DNA of 11,640 nucleotides from Bin5 sp034428395 (GTDB taxonomy: Bacteria > Chloroflexota > Anaerolineae > Caldilineales > Caldilineaceae), in contig DAOUHX010000125.1 in assembly GCA_034428395.1 (NCBI GenBank), positions 1-11,640 on the forward strand, in the 5' to 3' direction. Both the position numbers and the translations under genes were made by a program. Shown one piece after another: positions 6,833 to 11,640 of the stretch; position 1 is the stretch's first letter; every line of letters starts with the position of its first letter. The notes beneath the pieces are model-generated. The model ran no database searches, was not told where the DNA came from, and saw nothing but the letters and a program-made list of their open reading frames with translations.

Positions 6833-7405
6833 GTGTCCTCACTCACCTCTCTCATCTTTCTCCTCTCCCCATCATCCTCTCTGGCGATTGCACTCCTGTT
6901 GACGCTGCTCGGCGGGCTGCTGCTGTGGTTGGGGCGCGGCCAGCGCCGGCGCAGCGGCCTGCCCGCGGGAGAGCTGCTCTACCGCGATGTTGGGACGTGG
7001 CAGGCGACGGAACGCCCGTTGCGCAGCCGCCGCTACGGGCTGGTGGGGCGCCCCGATTATCTTGTGCAGACGCGCGCGGGCGCCGATATCTTCGTCGTCC
7101 CCGTGGAAGTGAAAAGTCGCGCCCGCCCGCGCCGGCCCTATTCCAGCCACGTTCTGCAGCTGGCGACCTATTGTCTGCTGGTCGAGGAGAATTTCGGGTC
7201 TGCGCCACCCTATGGAATTTTGCGCTACGCAGACGATACTTTGCGCATCCCCTACACGGACGAACTGCGCGGCCGCGTACTCGAAACGGCCGACGCGATC
7301 CGGCAGGCGCGCGGCGCGCCCGACGTGCGCCGCAGTCATCGCCAGTCATCCCGCTGCGCAGCCTGCGGCTACCGCGCCGCGTGCGGGTCGGATGCGCTCA
7401 CCTAG
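6833..7405 (+). CDS. Membrane-anchored PD-(D/E)XK nuclease (RecB/Dna2/Cas4-like) with C-terminal cysteine cluster
   Basis: From the GTG at 6833 the protein has 190 residues. An N-terminal hydrophobic segment (about 17-34) followed by RGQRRR is a single membrane anchor with the nuclease facing the cytoplasm. The PD-(D/E)XK core is visible: GRPDYLV with Asp75, VPVEVKS with Glu92 and Lys94, and LQLATY with Gln109 and Tyr113, the Q-x-x-x-Y motif of RecB-type nucleases. The tail has Cys175-x2-Cys178-x5-Cys184, like the three C-terminal iron-sulfur cysteines of Cas4; the fourth, N-terminal cysteine of Cas4 is not seen. No cas genes or repeats are nearby, so a CRISPR role is not supported. GTG lies one base after the MaoC stop, with GGAG four bases upstream; the frame is open further up inside MaoC but without a good site. 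The 3' end overlaps the convergent cofC by the palindrome CTAG. Confidence 0.78.
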   Translation: MSSLTSLIFLLSPSSSLAIALLLTLLGGLLLWLGRGQRRRSGLPAGELLYRDVGTWQATERPLRSRRYGLVGRPDYLVQTRAGADIFVVPVEVKSRARPRRPYSSHVLQLATYCLLVEENFGSAPPYGILRYADDTLRIPYTDELRGRVLETADAIRQARGAPDVRRSHRQSSRCAACGYRAACGSDALT

Positions 7406-8046
7406 CGGGCGCGAACTACGTTTTCGTAGTCTTCCGGCAGGTCGATGTCGAAGAGCAGAGAGTCGGACGCGACAACGCGTACGGGGATGCCGGCTTCTTC
7501 AGCCAGGCGCTGGTGGCGGGCAAAGCTTCCTATGCCGAAGGCGAAAGGAATCGCCTGGGCCGGTTGCAGGAAGAGCGCGTTGGTGCCGCCGTCGCGGCTG
7601 GGGGCGATGATGACCTGAGGTCCGGCCCCGCGCGGCGCGGCCACGGCCCTCACATCCTCGGTTGTCAGGTTGGGTATGTCTGTCGGCAGGATCAGGATTC
7701 TGGTCGCGCCGCGTGCGACGGCGTAGCGGGCAGCCTGTGTCAGGGCGGCGTTGAGTTGAAGTTCAGTGGATTTGGCATGCGGCTGGGGGGCGTTCGCTGA
7801 CGGTTGCGGATCGGGGGGCTCCTCGATCAGCGCATGGCTTCCCGCGCGGGCTGCGGTCTCAAGCGCCTCCTTGTCGCGGCTGACGACAACGACTTCGCCA
7901 TCGACACGCGCCTGGCGGACGGCGCCGAGTGTGCGCGTGAGTAGATCGCGGTTGAGTGTGCGGCGTCTATGTGGCGAAAGATGACCGGCCAGGCGGCTCT
8001 TTCCCTCGCCGAAGGGCTTGACCGGCAGGATTGTCCACAAGCTCAT
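7402..8046 (-). CDS. cofC: 2-phospho-L-lactate/phosphoenolpyruvate guanylyltransferase of F420 biosynthesis
   Basis: A 214-residue nucleotidyltransferase. The start LPVKPFGEGKSRLA (7-20) is the nucleotide-binding signature; LPTDIPNL (120-127) holds the metal-binding aspartate; APSRDGGTNALFL (148-160), FGIGSFARHQR (170-180) and DIDLPEDYE (200-208) are typical of CofC/FbiD. It joins GMP to a three-carbon acid (2-phospholactate in archaea, phosphoenolpyruvate in mycobacteria) to give the donor used by CofD. Residues about 76-95 form a Pro/Gln-rich insertion before the LNAAL helix, which may be a loop. It lies 40 bases after cofD, the last gene of the minus-strand F420 operon. No clear Shine-Dalgarno precedes its ATG, so coupling to cofD is possible. 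The stop lies in CTAG, shared with the convergent nuclease gene. The donor substrate cannot be read from sequence alone. Confidence 0.93.
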   Translation of the reverse strand: MSLWTILPVKPFGEGKSRLAGHLSPHRRRTLNRDLLTRTLGAVRQARVDGEVVVVSRDKEALETAARAGSHALIEEPPDPQPSANAPQPHAKSTELQLNAALTQAARYAVARGATRILILPTDIPNLTTEDVRAVAAPRGAGPQVIIAPSRDGGTNALFLQPAQAIPFAFGIGSFARHQRLAEEAGIPVRVVASDSLLFDIDLPEDYENVVRAR

Positions 8047-8086
8047 AGCAGCGTTTCGAATTCAGCGAATCGTACATGGCGACAGG

Positions 8087-9055
8087 TCACGCGCCATCGT
8101 CGACGAGTGACCGGCTGAAGCGCAGAACGTCCTCGGCCAGGCGCCGTTTGGACGGCAGATCGGACATGACTGTGTCGGTCGCCAGGGTCGGCAGGCTTAA
8201 CATCCCGGCCTGCGCGAGCGCGCTGTCCCGCCTGTCGATCACGAAGCCGTCGAGCAGGTCTCTCAAGTGTTCGGCGACGGTTACCGGGCTGGTAGACCGG
8301 CCCATCTCCTGCATCATTTTGGCTGCCGGCCCCTTCAGTGCTCGCCCGCCGACGATTGGGCTGACGGCCACCACCGGCGCCCGTACATTTCGCATCAGAT
8401 CGCCCAAACCGGGCACCGACAGGATTGGGTCCACGCTCAGATAGGGATTGCTGGGACAGATGACAATCTGAGCGGCGGTCCGCAGGGCCTCTACTATGTC
8501 CGGCGTCAGTTTCGCCTCTTCTGCGCCGACAAAGGTCAGGCCCAGGAAGACCGGTTCGCAGCGCCGGCGCACGAAGTAGTCCTGAAACGGGAGATTTCCC
8601 TCATCAGTATGTACGAGCGTGCGCACCGGTTCGTTGCACATCGGCAAAATGCGGGTGGGCACATCGAGGGTTCGTCGCAGCCGGTCGGTGATTTGGGTGA
8701 GGTTTGCGCCCGCATCCAGCCAGTAGCTGCGGAGGAGATGCAGCGCCAGGTCCTTGTCGCCCAGCCGGAACCAGCTCTCGCCGCCCAGCCGCTTCATCTC
8801 AGTCAGTACATTCCAAGTTTCGTTGTCGCGCCCCCAACCTGTCTGCGGGTTGTTGACGCCTGCCAGCCCGTACAAAACGGTGTCGATGTCCGGGCATATC
8901 GTCAAGCCCCAGTGCTCGAAATCGTCACCCGTGTTGACAATGACCGTCAGCGCGCCCCGGGGCAAAGCCGCCTGCAAACCAATCGCGAGTTTGGCGCCGC
9001 CGACACCACCGGCCAGGGCCACGACCCGCGCGGGACTCTCCGATTTCGCCGCCAT
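8087..9055 (-). CDS. cofD: 2-phospho-L-lactate transferase (CofD/FbiA) of F420 biosynthesis
   Basis: A 322-residue protein, the normal size for the family. It moves the phospholactyl or phosphoenolpyruvyl group from the CofC product to Fo, making F420-0 or dehydro-F420-0 with release of GMP. Signatures: LAGGVGGAKLA (14-24) nucleotide loop; NTGDDFEHWGLTICPDIDT (41-59) with the metal-binding Asp44/Asp45; GWGRDNETW (73-81); CPSNPYLSVDPIL (200-212); AVSPIVGGRALKGPAAKM (230-247). All are intact. The ATG at 9055 has AGGA about 7 bases upstream. It lies 47 bases after the nitroreductase-like gene and 40 bases before cofC, all on one strand, so the three form an operon. Bacterial homologues are called FbiA. 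Confidence 0.96.
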   Translation of the reverse strand: MAAKSESPARVVALAGGVGGAKLAIGLQAALPRGALTVIVNTGDDFEHWGLTICPDIDTVLYGLAGVNNPQTGWGRDNETWNVLTEMKRLGGESWFRLGDKDLALHLLRSYWLDAGANLTQITDRLRRTLDVPTRILPMCNEPVRTLVHTDEGNLPFQDYFVRRRCEPVFLGLTFVGAEEAKLTPDIVEALRTAAQIVICPSNPYLSVDPILSVPGLGDLMRNVRAPVVAVSPIVGGRALKGPAAKMMQEMGRSTSPVTVAEHLRDLLDGFVIDRRDSALAQAGMLSLPTLATDTVMSDLPSKRRLAEDVLRFSRSLVDDGA

Positions 9056-9102
9056 TGAATCCTACATTTGATAGTCGCTTTGCATGATGCGCGGTTTCCT
9101 GA

Positions 9103-9855
9103 TCAACGCCACAACACCCGGTCGGCCAGGGGAAGCCTCTGCGCTCTGTCCCTTTGCGCGGCTGGCTTGTCGACCGGGTCTTCGGCCGCGTAGCCGAGCG
9201 TAATCAGCGCTTGGGGATGCCAGCTTGCGGGCAGGTCGAGCGATTGCCGCACCAGGTCGGGCACGAACAGCGGCGCGCACATCCAGCAGGCGGCCAGACC
9301 GAACTGTTGCGCTGCCAGCAGCAGGTTCTGACAGGCCAGGGCGGTACTCTGCACGGCCATCATCCATTCGGCTTCCTGACGACGACGGTCGGGGTAATCG
9401 TCCATCTCCTCCATAGAGACGGAGACCGCCACCAGCGCAGCTGCGCCGGTGATGCGGGCGCGGCTGATGCGAACGCGCCGTTCGATAAACGCGGCATCGA
9501 CGCCGTCCGCGCTCAGGTCCGCGCGCCAGCGCGTGCCCATACGGTCGCTCAGGTCGTCTTTGGCCGCTTGGGCGGTGACAACGCAGAAACGCCATGGCTG
9601 TCGGTTATGGGCCGAGGGGGCCCAGACAGCGGCAGTCAGCAACCCTTCCAGCAGCGGGCGCGCAATGGGGTCGGGCCGGTAGCGGCGCACAGATCTGCGC
9701 CCGCGGATGAGCGTCCAAAACCACTCATCGGTGAGGCGTTCCGGTCCGGGTCCGTTTGCGTCGCCCGGCTGATCGGTCCGATCCGGATACCGCCAGCCGT
9801 TGATCTCGTCGCCGAACGGGCCGGACGCTTTTGTGCTGCGCTGCTGCTTCTGCAT
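9103..9855 (-). CDS. Stand-alone nitroreductase-family protein resembling the FbiB C-terminal domain; probable dehydro-F420-0 reductase
   Basis: A 250-residue FMN-type nitroreductase fold. RGRRSVRRY (51-59) is the FMN-binding arginine motif, APSAHNRQPWRF (79-90) the following loop, RWRADLSADG (109-118) and IERRVRISRARI (124-135) the middle part, LLAAQQFGLAACWM (179-192) the dimer/FMN segment, and a closing LITLGYA (217-223). The segment RMGTRWRADL...ERRV and the ACW core match the C-terminal half of mycobacterial FbiB, which reduces dehydro-F420-0 to F420-0. The FbiB N-terminal gamma-glutamyl ligase (CofE) half is absent, so the ligase must be coded elsewhere. Similar stand-alone reductases are known in Thermomicrobia. 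Residues 1-45 are a low-complexity Pro/Gly/Asp lead with no motif. An in-frame TAA lies four codons before the ATG at 9855, which fixes the first possible start. It is the first gene of the operon with cofD and cofC. Confidence 0.86.
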   Translation of the reverse strand: MQKQQRSTKASGPFGDEINGWRYPDRTDQPGDANGPGPERLTDEWFWTLIRGRRSVRRYRPDPIARPLLEGLLTAAVWAPSAHNRQPWRFCVVTAQAAKDDLSDRMGTRWRADLSADGVDAAFIERRVRISRARITGAAALVAVSVSMEEMDDYPDRRRQEAEWMMAVQSTALACQNLLLAAQQFGLAACWMCAPLFVPDLVRQSLDLPASWHPQALITLGYAAEDPVDKPAAQRDRAQRLPLADRVLWR

Positions 9856-9863
9856 GGCACGGA

Positions 9864-9873
9864 ATTATAGCAC
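9864..9873 (-). promoter_or_regulatory. Extended -10 promoter (TGCTATAAT) of the F420 operon, predicting leaderless mRNA
   Basis: The minus strand reads GTGCTATAATTCCGTGCC and then the ATG at 9855. TATAAT (9869-9864) with TG one base upstream is a consensus extended -10. Transcription would begin near 9857-9858, only two or three bases before the start codon, so no Shine-Dalgarno can exist on that mRNA. The best -35 at a 17-base spacing, TTTCTG, is poor, which an extended -10 can compensate for. Confidence 0.62.
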
Positions 9874-10058
9874 GGACTGCCGCGAGCAGAAACAGATTGC
9901 GTGTTGCGGGGCGGGGTCCAGGAAGGGGCGAGCTTCCGGCCATTTCGTGCCTCGTGCAATTGGCCAATACGAAACGACCGTATTTGTGCTGTGAATCTCC
10001 TGCCAAAGCCGCGCTTTCAGCAGGAACGCCACTGGCAACCCGGCGGATTTGTGCATCT
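9874..10058. other. Divergent intergenic spacer between the F420 operon and the LLM gene
   Basis: Together with its flanking promoters this 331-base gap (9856-10186) has no convincing gene. The open frames on both strands lack ribosome binding sites and family motifs. The middle carries no clear inverted repeat; it is the place to look for a shared regulator site between the two divergent promoters. Confidence 0.6.
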
Positions 10059-10087
10059 TTGACGCTGCTTTCCGACAAGTGTACAAT
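10059..10087 (+). promoter_or_regulatory. Sigma-70-type promoter of the LLM oxidoreductase gene (TTGACG-17-TACAAT)
   Basis: TTGACG (10059-10064) and TACAAT (10082-10087) are separated by exactly 17 bases, each one mismatch from consensus. Transcription would start near 10094, giving a leader of about 93 bases before the ATG at 10187. This is the best promoter in the window. Confidence 0.72.
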
Positions 10088-10125
10088 TCAGACAAAGGCT
10101 GCGAGCGAACATTAGTGGACGCCGG

Positions 10126-10149
10126 GCCCTGACAACGAATTGTCGGGGC
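10126..10149 (+). promoter_or_regulatory. Leader hairpin before the LLM gene; possible attenuator
   Basis: CCCTGACAA (10127-10135) pairs with TTGTCGGGG (10140-10148) around a CGAA tetraloop, with one G-U pair; G10126 and C10149 extend the stem to 10 bp. Only three Ts follow (10150-10152), so termination would be weak. It lies between the predicted transcription start and AGGAG at 10177-10181. Confidence 0.4.
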
Positions 10150-10186
10150 TTTATCCTACGCACCATCAATTGATTCAGGAGTTTTC

Positions 10187-11197
10187 ATGACTGCGCCAAA
10201 GCACACTCGCGTTGCCCTCTATCTTCAGGATAAGCACCCGATCCGTGAGGGGATGGCGCACGCGCGCTACGCGGAAGAAAAGGGGTTCGAGGCGGTCTGG
10301 CAGGCAGAGAGCCGCCTGGTGCGCGATGCGATCGTGCCGATGGCCGCCTTCTCCGCCGTCACCGAGCGCATTCAGATCGGCTCGGGTGTGATCAATAACT
10401 GGACGCGCAACATCGGTCTGCTGGCGGCAACTTTCCTGACGCTCGATGACCTCGCGCCGGACAGGGTCATCTGCGGCATCGGCGCGTGGTGGGATCCGCT
10501 GGCGAAAAATGTGGGTATCGACCGCCGCCGGCCACTGAAGGCGATGCGCGAAACTGTAGAGGTTCTGCGCCGACTGCTGGCGATGGAGAACGTCAGTTTT
10601 GAAGGCGAGTTTCATCAGGTGCATGGCGTCGAGCTGGACGTCGTCCATGGGCGGCAGAAACCGCGTAACGTGCCGATAATGATCGGTGCGACGGGGCCGA
10701 AGATGATGGAGCTGACCGGGGAGATCGCCGACGGCGCGGTGCTCAACTATTGCGTGCCGCCGGAATACAACCATATGGCGTTGGACCGGCTGGCGGTCGG
10801 CGCAAGAAGGGCCGGCCGCAGCCTGGACGACATAGACCGCCCGCAGCTGATCGTCTGCTCCGTGCATGAAGACCAGCAGACGGCACTCGACGGCGCGCGC
10901 GAACTGCTGACCCAATACCTGGGCCAACAGCCGCACATCGCCCAGGCCAGCGGCGTCAAATCGGAGGTCGTCGAGCAGATTCAGTCTATTCTGGGTTGGC
11001 CGGCGACCAGGGAGCAGGTGCGGCGGGCCATGCCGCTCGTGCCCGACGAACTCGTAACCCGCATCACCGCCAGCGGCACGCCCGACGAAGTGAAGAAGAA
11101 GGTGCGGGGGTACATGGACAACGGCGCCACCTGTCCAATCCTCTATCCTCTGGGCGATGTAAAGCTGATGATCGATACATTTGCGGGCGGATTCTAG
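10187..11197 (+). CDS. LLM-class flavin/F420-dependent oxidoreductase (methylene-H4MPT-reductase-like)
   Basis: A 336-residue TIM-barrel protein of the bacterial luciferase superfamily. Motifs: HARYAEEKGFEAVWQAE (25-41), the barrel start; IQIGSGVINNWTRN (62-75), the position where F420-dependent members carry the cofactor-contacting loop; FLTLDDLAPDRVICGIGAWW (83-102); and PIMIGATGPKMMELTGEIAD (163-182), the phosphate-binding glycine turn. Members use reduced F420 or FMN to transfer hydride to, or take it from, a wide range of small molecules; the organisation of the 62-110 region resembles Mer and F420-linked enzymes more than monooxygenases that use an FMN reductase. The neighbouring F420 operon makes F420 the likely cofactor. 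ATG at 10187 has AGGAG with a 5-base spacing. The substrate is unknown. It has its own promoter and leader hairpin and is followed by a heptamer array. Confidence 0.9.
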   Translation: MTAPKHTRVALYLQDKHPIREGMAHARYAEEKGFEAVWQAESRLVRDAIVPMAAFSAVTERIQIGSGVINNWTRNIGLLAATFLTLDDLAPDRVICGIGAWWDPLAKNVGIDRRRPLKAMRETVEVLRRLLAMENVSFEGEFHQVHGVELDVVHGRQKPRNVPIMIGATGPKMMELTGEIADGAVLNYCVPPEYNHMALDRLAVGARRAGRSLDDIDRPQLIVCSVHEDQQTALDGARELLTQYLGQQPHIAQASGVKSEVVEQIQSILGWPATREQVRRAMPLVPDELVTRITASGTPDEVKKKVRGYMDNGATCPILYPLGDVKLMIDTFAGGF

Positions 11198-11200
11198 TGC

Positions 11201-11256
11201 CAGTTGCCAGTTGCTAGTTATCAGTTGTCAGTTGTCAGTTGTCGGTGGTCGGTAGA
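11201..11256 (+). repeat. Heptanucleotide array, 8 units (CAGTTGY family)
   Basis: Eight contiguous 7-base units: CAGTTGC twice, TAGTTAT, CAGTTGT three times, CGGTGGT, CGGTAGA. Shifted by one base they read AGTTGTC, which relates them to the AGTGGAT/AGTGGTC arrays at 4846 and 6238. The array begins four bases after the LLM stop. It resembles the short tandemly repeated heptamers known from filamentous cyanobacteria. Confidence 0.8.
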
Positions 11257-11293
11257 GACTTCGAGGAAGGGGAAGTGGTGTTCGCCACATGGT

Positions 11294-11329
11294 CGCCGCC
11301 GGGTTTTCGGAATGCAGGATTCGGCGGCG
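11294..11329. repeat. GC-rich inverted repeat between the LLM gene and the FAD-subunit gene
   Basis: CGCCGCCG (11294-11301) pairs with CGGCGGCG (11322-11329) around a 20-base loop; three outer bases can extend it with wobble pairs. A T5 run occurs about 18 bases downstream (near 11347-11351), too far for a classical intrinsic terminator. It may limit read-through or be another intergenic repeat. Confidence 0.35.
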
Positions 11330-11409
11330 GTCGGTTCTAACGGTGGTTTTTCGAAGGGTTTGGCTGGTCTGCTGGGACCGCCGACAAGTATTGAAGATCA
11401 GTAGCTTAC

Positions 11410-11640
11410 ATGTATCGATTCTACGCATCTCCGAACAGGTTGGCTGAAGCTCTCAAGTTGAAGGCGGAACACGGCGCGGCCGCCTGCTTCATCGCCGGCG
11501 GGACCGACCTTCTGATCGATCTGGCGCGCGACGGGAGTCCGGAAAGCGCCCAATTGGGCCTGATCGACCTGACGCGCATCCCGGGCATGGCCGAGATTTG
11601 GGAAGAGGGAGGCGCGTTACATCTCGGTCCCCTCGTTACC
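11410..11640 (+). CDS. FAD-binding subunit of a molybdenum hydroxylase (CoxM/XdhB-type), 3' part cut by the window end
   Basis: Seventy-seven residues from the ATG at 11410 to the window end, frame still open. The start MYRFYASPNRLAEALKLKAEHG is the first helix seen in this family (position of the xanthine/CO dehydrogenase medium subunit), and FIAGGTDLLIDLARDG (26-41) is the first FAD-binding loop, in which the Ala-Gly-Gly-Thr-Asp motif contacts the FAD phosphate. LIDLTRIPGMAEI (52-64) and LHLGPLVT (70-77) match the next strands; the second FAD loop lies outside. Such a subunit passes electrons in a three-part hydroxylase with an iron-sulfur and a molybdopterin subunit. Those would be expected just downstream. 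No good ribosome binding site is seen before the ATG. Confidence 0.88.
   Translation, partial: MYRFYASPNRLAEALKLKAEHGAAACFIAGGTDLLIDLARDGSPESAQLGLIDLTRIPGMAEIWEEGGALHLGPLVT

Noticed and set aside
6833..7405. Calling the nuclease a true Cas4 adaptation protein
   Set aside because: There is no N-terminal cysteine, no cas1/cas2 and no repeat-spacer array in the window; only the fold and C-terminal cysteines agree.
6925..7800. A 291-codon plus-strand open frame
   Set aside because: It spans the nuclease in another frame and then the antisense of cofC. Both real genes have complete motifs; this one has none.
8267..9058. A 263-codon plus-strand open frame opposite cofD
   Set aside because: cofD shows every signature motif of its family in the minus frame. 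The plus frame is compositionally driven.
9865..10095. A 76-codon minus-strand open frame upstream of the nitroreductase gene
   Set aside because: It overlaps the operon promoter and covers the LLM promoter, has no ribosome binding site and no recognisable motif.
11201..11256. Heptamer array considered as a CRISPR array
   Set aside because: Units are only 7 bases, contiguous and without spacers, so this is a simple tandem repeat.

Overview
The window is GC-rich (roughly 60 % or more by eye), densely coded bacterial DNA. The gene content (coenzyme F420 biosynthesis with a stand-alone nitroreductase-type enzyme, an LLM-class oxidoreductase, a tandem DUF5671-like membrane protein, an Uma2-type tail, heptanucleotide intergenic repeats) fits Chloroflexota (Anaerolineae/Caldilineae/Thermomicrobia type) best. 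This is inference from gene content; no rRNA or other phylogenetic marker is present.

Layout. (1) 1-118: the last codons of a plus-strand gene, probably Uma2-family. (2) 4491-175, minus strand: four co-directional genes, M20-family amidohydrolase, DUF3108-like lipoprotein (GTGA overlap), anchored NTF2-like protein, and a 564-residue membrane protein built from six ~85-residue repeats ending in a coiled coil. A TATAAT box and a strong AGGAG ribosome binding site precede the first gene. (3) 4492-5225: a gene-free divergent region holding a probable 373-bp MITE-like element (imperfect inverted ends, flanking 7-nt direct repeats), GC-rich hairpins and AGTGGAT heptamers. (4) 5226-7405, plus strand: CurA/YncB-type NADP-dependent oxidoreductase, MaoC-type hydratase, and a membrane-anchored PD-(D/E)XK (RecB/Cas4-like) nuclease. 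(5) 9855-7402, minus strand: an F420 biosynthesis operon of FbiB-C-terminal-like nitroreductase, CofD/FbiA and CofC/FbiD, driven by an extended -10 promoter that predicts a nearly leaderless mRNA. (6) 10187-11197, plus strand: an LLM-class, probably F420-dependent, oxidoreductase behind a TTGACG-17-TACAAT promoter with a leader hairpin; then at 11410 the start of a molybdenum-hydroxylase FAD subunit, cut by the window end.

How the genes work together. CofC activates phosphoenolpyruvate or phospholactate with GTP, CofD transfers the product to Fo, and the nitroreductase plausibly reduces dehydro-F420-0. The divergent LLM enzyme is a natural user of F420. CofE and the Fo synthase are not in the window. 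The four-gene operon 4491-175 looks like a cell-envelope unit of unknown purpose and is the least understood protein-coding part. The oxidoreductase and MaoC hydratase resemble enoyl/acyl-CoA or carbonyl chemistry, but no substrate can be assigned. No CRISPR array, tRNA or rRNA was seen.
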